From: Datura wrightii
Taxonomy: Eukaryota; Streptophyta; Magnoliopsida; Solanales; Solanaceae
Assembly (NCBI GenBank): GCA_035772735.1
Contig: JASDFA010000010.1
Location: 28,955,501-29,019,500, forward strand
Direction of reading: 5' to 3'
Length of the DNA: 64,000 nucleotides
The stretch's first letter is position 1, and every line of letters starts with the position of its first letter. Shown piece after piece: positions 21,251 through 31,810 of the stretch. The notes below the pieces were generated by a model, which was not told the DNA's origin, made no database searches, and saw only the letters and a list, made by a program, of their open reading frames with translations. Made by a program: the position numbers and the translations under genes.

Positions 21251-23852
21251 TGTCACGCCCCGCCTTGGGGGGTATGACTGGCACCTGGTGCCCTACTAGG
21301 ACCTGAACTACTAGACTACTGAGCCTGAGCGCATCTGGTGCCCGGCTAGCTCTAACTCAGATTTCTGGAAACAAGGGCTATATAACGGCTGTAAACATAG
21401 CCTTCGGCCAAGTAGGCCTATAACCACCTGTACCTGTACTAACAGCTAGCCAGAAACATATCAATATAAGGGAGCCTATGCGGGCCGACAAGGCCACCAT
21501 GCTTTCTAGTTATCTGTAACTCAACAATGAAATACTGGAAATCTACGTGACCAGTGAGGTCACCACTACTGTCAACAGAGGCCTCACACGACCAACATAA
21601 ACAGAAATGCTAAACAGATACGACAAACTGCACGGCCTCACACGACCGGCTCACTGACCACAGGGAAATATATACAGACTGCAAGCCTCTAGGAATACTG
21701 ATAAGATGGTCGAGACAGGACCCCGACCTACCCGTACTGTACAACAAAAGGAAATGATATAAACCTCTAAAATATCAAGCTCCGGATGACAGGAGCTGAT
21801 GACTCTGTGCTGGCTAGGATCACGAGGGATCACCTCCTCGTCTATGAGTACCTGCAGGCAAGTAATGCAGCACCCCATTGGGCATCAGTACCACTGGTAC
21901 TGAGTATGCAAAGCAACTGAATACAGATAATATAACTAACAAGTCTATGAGGAGAAGATAACTAAATCTGAAGAGCTGATAGGAACTAGATCGAACCTTT
22001 CCGCACTGATAGGCAGGAACATGTCTGTAGTCACGGCGGCCTGCTGTCTATTAACTAATATATATAAAGCACATAAATACATATACATTTAGCAAGCAAG
22101 AGCCAATACCAACCCCCATAAACTGGATGGTGCCAAACAAGCAAACAATCTATATACCCCTACCCGGGTTAAAACTAGCCAAAAATAAGTCACTCCACTC
22201 ATCTGCTCACTTCGGAGCTCCTCTACCGGCCCCCTGGGTCTCCGGCTCGGGCCATAGCCTCCGATATAAGCAACCGTGTCTGGGTCCGGAGGACTCCTGT
22301 GTAGACAGTAACAGATAGGGTCTGGATCCCCGGACACAACTCAACGGGGCTACCTGAAACCGGAGCTACACCTATAATAACTGAATGTACAGACAGTAAC
22401 AGATAGGGTCTGGTTCCCTAGACACAAAACTCAACAGGGCTATCTGAAACCGGAGCTGCACCTGTAATGCTGATCAGACTGCTATGGGGAAAGCTTCATC
22501 CCATCTTCGTCCAAGTTGGGGACGGCATGCCACTCCTTGCAGTGACGTAAAAACCCACTCGCTCAGTGGGCGACACGATTACCAACCTAGGGGCGGCGAG
22601 GACGCTCAATAAGGCGCCCTCACGCCACATCAAGTCTCAACAAATAAATAGCACATATAAATAGCAAGCATGTATAACTGAAAAAGACTATCTGAAATCT
22701 AATTTCTTATTCTGATCTGTTTCCATACTGAACTGATTCTTTACTGATTATACTGATTCTAAAATCATTATTTAACTGCTTGGCTAATCTGTAGCCGGGA
22801 TACTATCTGTCTGAATGGCTAATCTGTAGCCATAAAACTGTCTGTCTATCTGATTTTACTTTATTAGCCTTTATTCTGAGAATCTGTATCTTTTTATTCT
22901 ACAACATGCTTGCTAATCATACAATAAGCTATACTGGATCTGGAATGCTAACTCGCCCTTTGGCGCATGCTTTGCTAACTTTCGGACTGAATACGATACG
23001 GCAACACAACTCAGAATCTATTAGACTCGCTTAATTCTCAACATTCAACTCCGAGAGATTCAAATACGGAGTTTACTATGATTTACCAAGCTAAGGCTTA
23101 CTAACTTGGGGAAGAACAACTTCACATACCTTAACCTCGAGTTATCCGACTGTCAGACGAGGCTCGGTCAGTATTCCAACTAAATCTCCCAACTGCATTC
23201 ATAAACACGTCATTTAGTACTAAATACAACACTATTCTAAAGGATGGCGTCACTTTCGATATAATTATAGCCTAAACTTAGGCTTATCGAAAGACGGTCG
23301 AAAACTTGCTATTTTTCAGAAGTCCAGAAGGGAGAAGTATTCACTTCACAGCTAGGAATACATAGACACTAGTTTGGAGCAATTCCACTTACCTTAGTCC
23401 GGTAGCTTGACGATTCGTCGGCCGTATTTCGCGAAACTAAATCCGTGGGAATGCTCCCTGCTGCTAAATACCTTGGTACCTAAGGTTAATTTGAGTTTAG
23501 ACTACGTTTGGCAGCGTAATCGAACGATAATATATTACCCCTCTTCGTCTCTCTTTGTTTCTCTGCGAGTTCTGGAAGTTATTTGGTGGAAAATGAGATT
23601 AAAACCGAAGTGGGGGCTTTATATACTTGGGCCTGGACAGGCCCAATGTGTCACAAAGCCAACACGGAGGCTCCACCTCCGTGACACGTTGCCATCGCGG
23701 AGGGACTCTGCACCGACTCCTTTCGCGATGGTTCGACAGGTTTCCTGTCCGATCCGTTCCCGAGCCTTTCCCTAGCACGTATGGCTTTCAAATATGCTTA
23801 ACCAACGTGCGAATAGGCCATCTAGGTGTCGGAAATCTTACGAGGTATAACA
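21251..23852 (-). mobile_element. K: solo LTR (2602 bp), Tekay-like, inserted in A's 3' LTR
   Basis: The ends are TGTCACGCCCC and ...AGGTATAACA. Flanks TATTG (21246-21250) and TATTT (23853-23857) are a 5-bp duplication with one change, and the 5' LTR of A gives the empty site. No internal coding is present, so it is a solo LTR. Orientation is minus: reading leftwards, a word array (about 23650-23735) is followed by AGTATATAAAG near 23612-23622. TGTCACG ends, length and a GAGTATGCAAAG block shared with C's LTR suggest a Tekay-like family. Low-complexity CTGATT-rich sequence fills 22680-22960. Confidence 0.85.
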
Positions 23853-24019
23853 TATTTTTTATTTGGTTATCTGCATTCGTAAAGATAGAGTTCACTAACG
23901 CTTAAGTTAATTAGTACCGTAGTTTAGTCCATGTGGGATCGATACTTGGCTTTACTTAAGCCACTTTACTACTTGTTCGACCACGTGCACTTGCATGTAG
24001 TCACACCACCATCCGAACA
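23853..24019 (+). repeat. 3' LTR of A, second segment
   Basis: Continues the LTR (TTTATTTGGTTATCTGCATTCG...) to CATCCGAACA at 24019. GATAC follows as target duplication. Confidence 0.92.
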
Positions 24020-24030
24020 GATACCAAGTT

Positions 24031-24235
24031 TGTCACGACCCAAACATACACCCAGGTCATAGACACAGGACAAGGAGCCCCGAGAGATCTCAAGTCGACC
24101 CATGGCATGAGCATACATCTACTTCAATCACATGAGTGGAAGACTTAACATAGAGAACGTAATCATAACATAACATAATAAAAATAGTACAATACTTATA
24201 CAATACGCCGGAATACAACTTTTTAGTCTGACAAG
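24031..24235 (-). repeat. 5' LTR of C, inner segment
   Basis: TGTCACGACCC at 24031 is the complement of the LTR 3' end (GGGTCGTGACA), 3 bases from C's primer site. The text CCGAGAGATCTCAAGTCGACCCATGGCATGA matches solo LTR M (56360-56400). It is cut at 24235 by element D. Confidence 0.85.
24231..24235. repeat. Target-site duplication of D (ACAAG)
   Basis: ACAAG also follows D at 31806-31810. Removing D rejoins GTCTGACAAG/CCTCTAAAC, which matches M at about 56519-56540. Confidence 0.9.
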
Positions 24236-25745
24236 TGATCTTGGGCAAAATGGCATGCCCAAGTGATACTTTATAACATAGTTTTCGTCTTGTTTATCTA
24301 ATTATTTTATACATTCTCATGTAATTTTATGTAAATGTGAATATATATATATACTAAAAAATATGATTAGTCTTGTTTTTGTAGGTTTAAATGAATTTGA
24401 GGAACTAATCTATGAGTTGGTGAAGTGGAGGCATGGAATCGGAAGTAAAACACAAACGTCGGCAAGGGGGACACATGAACCAGCCCACCTGCGCGTTGGC
24501 AACGTGCCACGACAGGCAGGCTGTGTGACCAGTGGCGTGCCACAGCCCCTAGCGCGTTGCACAAGAAGCGTGACACGCTGCCAACGTGGCAGGGGGCTGC
24601 TTGCGAACTGTTTTGGATTTCCAGTGTGCCTACGCGATGCCTCCGTGTTACAGAGGTAAATTGGCGCATTCACCTCCGTGACACAGAGCTATTTCATGTC
24701 GGGCATAATTTTATACACCTCTCATTTTCTATAAATAGGTCCCTTAGCTACTAAAAATATTTTGTCACGTAATATTTCTAAAAAACTTCCAAGGAGTGAA
24801 GGGAGAAGTGGGAGAACTCACCTAGGGTTCTTAAATTTCATCTTCTCTTCTACCAATTCTTGTAAGTATGTTACTTTAATTATGTTTTCTTGTAATTATA
24901 CGAACTTGAGTGGCTAGAACCCTTCCTCTAGGGTTGAATCCACAAGGTATGATTGAGATTATGCGAATGTGTTTTGGTTTTAAGTTATTAATTAGTTTTT
25001 TGTCTTATGTTTTTAATTATGGTTGTTTTTATGATTTATCACCATGAAAACACACATATTACACCTAGGTAAAAGCTTGAGAAAGTAAACCTAGGCAAGA
25101 ACAAAGAATGTCAGGAGCAAGTTTGTATCTTACGATATAATTCGCGGTTAGGATAAGAAATTATACCTAATTCGCCTTGCTTGGTTACTAAAATGGGATG
25201 AGCTAGACACCAACTTAGAATATCACATCACCACTCGTAGAAGTAGTTGTGAAGCTAAGTTGAGTTAATTGATTAGAGGTACGAAAGTCCCTAATCAAGA
25301 GCATAAACCCTGTAAACCACATTCCCATAATCGAATTGCCCGTGAACTAGAATGTCACATCCCCGCTCAATGATGTAGTTGTGAGGCTAGTTTGTCGTGT
25401 TTAGAGGCTCGAAAGACCATGAACATGCAATTGTAATTATGTGAGATGATAATTGATTATTCCATACTTAAACCATTACAAAGCATAGTATCGCATGATT
25501 ATTTGGCCTTAGCTCTAGTTGCTCCTTGAATGACTTCAGAGTATTTCTTTGACCACCCCTAGACTTAATTAAACTTTATTGAGAAAGTTTATATCAACAC
25601 TTGTGAAAGATAATATCACACTTGAACTTGATAATTAGCTAAATTGGTCCAGTCCCTGTGGGTTCGACATCTGGCTCTTAAAAAGGGCCACTGTATTACT
25701 TGTAAGACCACGTACGCTTGCGTGTGCGCTTGGGCGCAGTCGTCA
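24236..25745 (+). repeat. 5' LTR of D
   Basis: TGATCTTGGGC...CAGTCGTCA. Start hairpin CTTGGGC/GCCCAAG; array 24475-24690; TATAAATA 24730-24737; donor-like CTTGTAAGTATG (GT 24862). Confidence 0.92.
24475..24737 (+). promoter_or_regulatory. U3 word array and TATA of D 5' LTR
   Basis: GCGCGTTGGCAACGTGCCACG, CGTGACACGCTGCCAACGTGG and GATGCCTCCGTGTTACAGAGG words with ACGT cores lie upstream of TATAAATA. The second copy is at 30535-30799 in the 3' LTR. Confidence 0.55.
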
Positions 25746-25754
25746 ATAAGTTTT

Positions 25755-25772
25755 TGGCGCCGTTGCCGGGGA
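25755..25772 (+). other. Primer binding site of D
   Basis: TGGCGCCGTTGCCGGGGA, perfectly complementary to the acceptor end of plant tRNA-Asp, 9 bases after the LTR. Confidence 0.92.
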
Positions 25773-25884
25773 CTCGGCAAAGTTTAGTAAATTTGTTTGT
25801 TTTTGTTTGATTTTTAATTTCCTTAAGTGTTGAGAAACTTTGTCTTAGTCCGACTTATTGCAGGTGACAGGTTGTCTTGCCGAG

Positions 25885-27740
25885 ATGGCTAGGAATAGAG
25901 AGCTTGTGGAACCGTTGCTTGAACCAGAACGTCAAATTCATTTGCGAAGGAGAGTAGCTCTTGAGCAAAAGCTGAAAAGACTTCAAGAAAAGGTATAACA
26001 ACAACCACCCGCAGGACAAGCACAATTGTCACCGAAAGCAATGGCAGTCAGACCAATTCGCGAATTGGCAATCGCACAAGAGACTAATATGAACTCTAGT
26101 ATCCGTAAACCGGAACCTGGAGGGAACTTTTAATTGAAACAGAACATGGTGCAGTTGTTACATTCTAGTGGTCAATTCACTGGGATGGCACATGAGGACC
26201 CGCAGCAGCACCTACAGAACTATTTAGAGATTAGTGACACTTTCGTCCCCACCCGGAGTGTCCACAGACTATGTCCGACTTACCCTCTTCCCATTTTCAT
26301 TGTTGGGAGAGGAAAAAAGGTGGTTGAAAGGCTGAGCCACCAAACTCCATAACTTCTTGGGATGATTTGGCGAAGAAGTTCTTGATCAGATTCTTTCCTT
26401 CAAGCAAGACTGCAAAATTGAGAAGTGAAATACTAAGTTTCAAGCAGAGACCTGATGAGAACTTATATTTGGCTTGGGAGAGATTCAAGTCATTACTGAG
26501 AGAATGTCCCCATCACCAGCAATCCAATGAAGTGCTGGCCCATACCTTTGTAGAAAGTCTAGACCCACACACAAAAATTTTGCTAGACTCTGTATCGGGT
26601 GGGCAAGCCTTAGAGAAGACTTATGATGAGTTGTACACGTTGTTGAATAGAATTGCACAGGGAAATCCAGAGTGGCATAGCGAGTCATCGAGAGGGGTAG
26701 GAAAAAGAGCAGGGTTGATAGAGGTAGATGGTGTGAATGCCTTGGCGGCACAACTAGCTTCATTCTAGCATCAGATTATGACTCAGTTCAATAAACTGAG
26801 TATGAACCAACAACAGGGTTAGGTTAATGTAGTTCAGTAAGCTCCAAGTTGGTGTGAAATTTTTGGGAAAAATGGGCACAATGCAGAATAATGGGCCAAT
26901 TCAGAATCAGTCAATTTTGTTGGGAATGTACAGAGGAACACTTAGAATTTTGGAAACAACTACAACAGAAATTGGTAGAGCCACCCGAATTTTTCTTGGG
27001 GTGGAAATCAAAAGCAAAGTTATCAGCAACCTCAACACTAGCAATATCAGTAAAATAGGTAGAATGATGGCCAGTTGAGTAGCAACATTGAGGAAACGTT
27101 GTAGAAATTCATTGAGACCCAGACTCAATTAGCAGAAAACCAGGCGAGGATGGCATCAGACTTGAAGAATCAGCAAATGGCCACCCGCAATCTAGAAAAG
27201 CAGATGGGTCAGATAGAAGCTGCTCAAAACATGAGACCACAGGGAGGACTACCAAGTGACACAGATCCTAACCCCCGTCAGGTCAACGCCATCAATCTGA
27301 GGAGCGGCAAACAATTAGATGACGCAGTGCCGAAAGAGAAAAGAAATGAGGTGCAGTCGGAGTTGGTTAGACAAGAACCATCCACTGACAAGGGAGAGAA
27401 TCAGAGTGTTGTGCAATAAAATGCACAATCATCATTGCAGCCAGCACAGAGACCACCACCACCATTTTCGCAGAGATTCAGAAAGAGAAAGGAGGAGGAA
27501 TGCATCAAAAAGTTCTTCGAGATTTTCAAAGAACTTCACATAAATTTGCTCTTGCTTGATGTTTTTCAGGGAATGCCCAAGTAAGCTAAATACTTGAAAG
27601 ATGTGATTTCCACCAAAGTTAGATTGGTGGATGTCCAGACGGTAGCACTGACTGAGGAGTGCAGCCACAGGGTAATGAGAAAAATTTCTAAGAAGCTCAA
27701 ATATCGAGGGAGTTTTACCCTCCCCATACAAATTGGTAAA
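25885..27740 (+). pseudogene. gag of D
   Basis: The ATG at 25885 gives MARNRELVEPLLEPERQIHLRRR. LKQNMVQLLHSSGQFTG, DPQQHLQNYLEISDTF, then after a frameshift near 26350 WDDLAKKFLIRFFPS, ERFKSLLRECPHHQ and LDSVSGGQALEKTYDELYTLLNRIAQGNPEW are Athila gag blocks. The zinc knuckle near 26845 has lost a Cys and is followed by a stop. A coiled-coil-like part (KNQQMATRNLEKQMGQIEAAQN) and a proline-rich linker follow. At least five stops occur. It is closest to gag of A in the window. Confidence 0.87.
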
Positions 27741-28349
27741 GATGAGGTGATACAAGCTTTGTGTGATCTAGGGGCAGTAGTTAATCTAATTCCCCTATCT
27801 TTATTTAACACCCTGGGGTTGGGAAAACCGCGGCCAACAAGATTGATGTTGCAGCTGGCGGATAAGTTGCGAGTGGCACCGGATGGAATCATAGAGGACC
27901 TTCTCATCAAAGTGGGTAAGTATATTATACCTGCTGATTTTATTATCTTCGATTATCATGTTGATGACCAGGTACCCTTAATCTTGGGATGACCATTCTT
28001 GGCCATCGGAGGAGCGGTAATTGACTTAAGAGCAGGGACCGTAAAAATGAGGGTCGAGGATGAAGAAGAACTCTTCTGAGTATACCAAGAGATTAACCCA
28101 CACACACACTATAGAAACCTTTGTAAGGTTAGTGTGTTGTCAGAGGATAAGTGTGGGGTGGGTGATTCCACAGGTCCACGGCCAAAGGGAATGATAAGTG
28201 TTCAGCCCAAGTCTGATAAAGGGCTTCGGTTGGATAAGAAGTTAGAGGAAGCGAGGAACAGAGTGGAGGCTGTTTCCTCTAAAAATCAGAAGAAAAGAAG
28301 ATGGTTCTCGAAAGGGAACCTAGGTATGAGGATGTCCTTAAAAGGATAG
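27741..28349 (+). pseudogene. Protease and lysine-rich tail of D
   Basis: LCDLGAVVNLIP is the active-site segment (usual D-L-G-A-S changed to DLGAV). Next come LGLGKPRPT and DGIIEDLLIKVGKYIIPADFIIFDYHVDDQVPLILG, then a stop where GRPFLA would be. Instead of RT, the frame runs on through NLCKVSVLSEDKCGVGD into a basic tail (RLDKKLEEARNRVEAVSSKNQKKRRWFSKGN) that stops at 28349, 4 bases before the two-hairpin element. Element I has a comparable tail (KEDNCGVEE, then K/R-rich), so this end is inherited, not a fresh deletion. Confidence 0.8.
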
Positions 28350-28352
28350 TCC

Positions 28353-28401
28353 ACGTCGTGCCGCGACGTAAAATAAGGCGTTGCTTGGGAGGCAACCCAA
28401 G
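28353..28401 (+). ncRNA. Two-hairpin AGGCAA element, copy in D
   Basis: ACGTCG/CGACGT with loop TGCCG (28353-28369), then CTTGGG/CCCAAG with loop AGGCAA (28384-28401). Both stems are perfect. Confidence 0.7.
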
Positions 28402-28405
28402 GGTA

Positions 28406-30263
28406 CCACAGGTACAATTTATGATTTTTGTTTATTTTCAATTTCTGTTGTTTTTGGTGGAAAGTTAGGCACAGAAAGAGGGGAAGTATGAGTACCCTTG
28501 GAGGAGAAAGCTAAGAAGCATGGAAGATAAAAAGTGTGGGGTTGAATACCCACTTGTGCAAAAATGAAGAAAAACATGTTGTTAGCTAGGCATAGAGGCC
28601 AGGGAGTATTTCTCACCTTTTTGAATTTTAATTAGATGCTTTGGGGACATAACATGATTCAAGTGTGGGGTGAGGGAAATTTCAAAAATTTTGTGCTTAA
28701 TGATTTTGGTGAATGTAGTGCTGATACATATTGGAAAATTTTTTGAGTTGAGCATGACTTCACCACCCGTTGGTTTTTCTTTTTGGTTCTTTTCCGACGG
28801 GGGGTCTTTGAACCGAAGAATAAAAATTTTATTTGTCTGTATATAGTGTTTTTAGTCATAATTAGGGACTATTTCTGACGATGGATGGATGACGACCATC
28901 TTGAGGAAAATTAGTCAATAGGTTTTGGGTTTTGAACCCGTAGCTAATTGATGGCTTGATGTTCTTGTTATGTGCTATACATGATTGTAAGATACAAGTG
29001 TGGTTAGTGTTGAATCATGTAAGAAGTGTATAACTTTGTTTGAGACACTTAGGCTCTTGAATTTGACTCGATGTGATTGAAGCTTAATTCTAAATTTTTG
29101 TGATTAGCTGAGTTAAGAGTCTGTTGAATGTGTCTTGAATTGAGCATGTGTTGTGAGTGGAAGTTTTTCGAATACTCCATGCTACTTTGGAGTGTCTAGA
29201 ACTTTCCTGGTGTGTATATAAAAAGAAATGAAGGATGTGGAGTGTAGGAGATGATTTAGGCATTTCTTTGAGTGAACCTAATTGTTATCCCTCACTTTAC
29301 CTACCTTGAATGTTAAATCCTAGTGAGCCCCATTGAGCCTTAAGCCTATTCTTTGATGGCTACAACATAAGCTTAATCCTTTTTCTTCCATTAGCCTTGG
29401 ATTTGATCCAAAACTCCTAAGCGCTTAAGTGACAAATTCCAAAGAGTGAAGGAATGAGAAGCGTGAAAAAGGAGGAAAAGTAGCAAGTTCTAAGAGTTGA
29501 GAAAATGTCAAAGGTGCACTTGTTTTAAAATGCTCGGGTATTGGTAGGGAGTAGGAAAATAAATGAATGAAAAAGTTGTTTAAGTACTCCGTACTAATAA
29601 GCTAAGTGTGCTTAACGAAATGGGAACAAGAAGAGAAAACTCAAGGGTGAAAAAAAATGAGGAGGAAGTAAGAAAAGAGATGTCCTAAAGGAAGTGTGAT
29701 GTATTAAAAGTGATTGGGGAAGATAGCCACTATTGCTGGCCAGAATAGTACCTACCCATCCCTTAGCTTACATTACAACCTGCTAAGTCCTGCATGATCT
29801 CACGTTCAAACATCCTTAAATTAGTGGAGTAAAACACTACGGGAAAGCTTATAGTTCACTACATGATGCATGTGAATTCTTTGAGAGAGTGAGCGTAATT
29901 CTATTCATATACCCATACATGTTGTGTTTTAAAAAAAAACTTGCGATTAAGAATGGGTAACTCTCTTGTTGTGAGGGCACATGTTTAATGAAAGATAACA
30001 TTCATGTCGTATTTCTTGATCGGTTGATTTGCATGACTTTGCTAAGATTGAGAGTCGATTCTTGAGGTTAGGAAGTCTTAACGTAGTTGAATATCATTTC
30101 AATGATTAAACCATGCATGCTCTATTTTTAACTTGCTATATCAAACAATCATTGTAGCTGTAGGTTGAATTGTCTTGCTAAATTAGTTATGTGTGAGTCT
30201 TCATTTACATGAGATGTAAAAGGGTTGTTCGAGGAAGAACAGGGCTTTAAGAGTGGGGTAGGT
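28406..30263 (+). other. 3' spacer of D
   Basis: No gene is seen. It contains AAGTGTGGGGT at 28532-28542 and 28661-28671, the GGGA-loop hairpin (28636-28655, two mismatches), the nested stem (28867-28916) and AAGAGTGGGGTAGGT against the LTR. The text aligns with A 18530-20000 and, inverted, with I 35638-37060. Confidence 0.75.
28867..28916 (+). ncRNA. Nested-stem RNA motif (copy in D)
   Basis: GACTA/TAGTC outside, TTTC/GGAAA middle, GATGG/CCATC inside. The outer stem is longer here than in A and B. Confidence 0.5.
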
Positions 30264-30365
30264 TGATCTTGGGCAAAATGGCATGCCCAAGTGATACTTT
30301 ATAACTTAGTTCGTCTTGTTTTTCTACTTATTTATATACATTCTCATGTAATTTTATGTAAATGT

Positions 30366-30415
<50 letters not shown>

Positions 30416-31805
30416 TAACCAACATGATTAGTCTTGTTTTTGTAGGTTTGAAATGAATTTGAGGAACTAATCTATGAGTTGGTGAAGTGGAGGCATGGAA
30501 TCGGAAGTAAAACGTGAACATAGGCAAGGGGGACACGCGAAACAGCCCACCTATGTGTTGGCAACGTTCCACGGCAGGCAGGCTGTATTACCAGTGGCGT
30601 GCCACGGCCCCTAGAGCGCTGCACAAGCGGCGTGACACGCTGCCAACGCGGCAGGGGGCTGCTTTCGGACTGTTTTGGATTTTTAGTGTGGCTACGCGAT
30701 GCCTCCGTGTCACGGAGGTAAATTGGCGCGTTCACCTCCATCACACGGAGCTATTTCAAGCTGGGCATAATCTCATACACCTCTCATTTACTATAAATAG
30801 GTCCCTTAGCTCCTAAAAACATTTTGTCACGTAATATTTCTGAAAAACAACCAAGGAGTGAAGGGAGAAGTGGGAGAACTCACCTAGGGTTCTTAAATTT
30901 CATCTTCTCTTCTACCAATTCTTGTAAGTATGTTACTTTAATTATGTTGTAATTATATGAACATGAGTGGCTAGAACCCTTCCAACTAGGGTTGAAGCGA
31001 CAAGGTATGATTGCGACTATGCAAATGTGTTTTGGTTTTAAGTTATTAATTATTTTTTGTCTTATGTTCTTAATTATGGTTGTTTTTATGATTGATCACC
31101 ATGAAAACACACACGTTACACCTAGGTAAAAGCTTGAGAAATTAAACCTAGGCAAGAACAAAGAATGTAGGGAGAAAGTTTGTATCGTATGATATAATTC
31201 GCGATTAGGATAAGAAATTATACCTAATTTGCATTGCTTGGTTACTAAAACGGGATGAGCTAGACACCAACTTAGAATTATCACATCACCACTCGTAGAA
31301 GTAGTTGTGAAGCTAAGTTGAGTTAAATAATTAGTGGTACGAAAGTCCCTAATCAAGAACATAAACCCTGTAAACCACATTCCCATAATTGAATTGCCCA
31401 CGAACTAGAATGTCACATCCCCGCTCAACGATGTAGTTGTGAGGCTAGTTTGTCGTGTTTAGAGGCTCGAAAGACCATGAACATGCAATTGTAACTATGT
31501 GAGACGATAATTGATAATTCCATACTTAAACCATTACAAAGCATAGTATCACATGATTATCTGGCCTTAGCTCTAGTTACTCTTTGAATGACTTCAGAGT
31601 ATTCCTGTGACCAGCCCTAGACTTAATTAAACTTTATCAAGAAAGCCTATATCAACACTTGCGAAAGTTAATATCACACTTGAACTTGATAATTATCTAA
31701 ATTCGTCCAGTCCCTGTGGGTTCGACATCCGGCTCTTAAAAAGGGCCACTGTATTACTTGTAAGACCACGTACACTTACGTGTGCGCTTGGGCGCAGTCA
31801 CAACA
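30264..31805 (+). repeat. 3' LTR of D, with (TA)n expansion
   Basis: TGATCTTGGGC...GTCACAACA. It is 32 bp longer than the 5' LTR, mainly because of a (TA)21-type run at 30368-30409 that is only a few units long in the 5' LTR. TATAAATA at about 30792. Confidence 0.92.
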
Positions 31806-31810
31806 ACAAG

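Larger units (their letters stand above)
8848..24019 (+). mobile_element. Element A: full-length Athila-type retrotransposon (about 12.6 kb plus a 2.6-kb insert)
   Basis: Both LTRs, target duplication, primer site, gag, protease, RT, RNase H, integrase, ORF3 and terminal purine-like tract are all present in order, on the plus strand. The LTRs differ at roughly 5 percent of positions in the first 120 bases, mostly transitions, so the insertion is not recent. The 3' LTR carries a solo LTR (21251-23852). Every ORF has stops or frameshifts, so A is not autonomous now. It is the reference for reading the other elements in the window. Confidence 0.92.
24236..31805 (+). mobile_element. Element D: Athila-type, gag-protease only
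   Basis: Complete 7.6-kb element with LTRs of 1510 and 1542 bp, a perfect tRNA-Asp-type primer site, gag and protease, then directly the two-hairpin element and the 3' spacer. No RT, RNase H, integrase or ORF3 is present. It is inserted in the LTR of C. As it encodes at most gag and protease, it would need pol from another element (non-autonomous, TR-GAG-like). Confidence 0.9.

Noticed and set aside
21651..22337. Small ORFs within solo LTR K
   Set aside because: No known domain, and positions fall in an LTR without internal coding.
24363..24673. Overlapping ORFs of 87-100 codons on both strands in D's LTR
   Set aside because: They lie in the U3 array with GC-rich words, overlap each other and have no family resemblance. 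The homologous 3' LTR has shifted versions.
25755..25772. tRNA-Asp fragment
   Set aside because: Only the 18 bases complementary to the tRNA acceptor end are present; this is a primer binding site.
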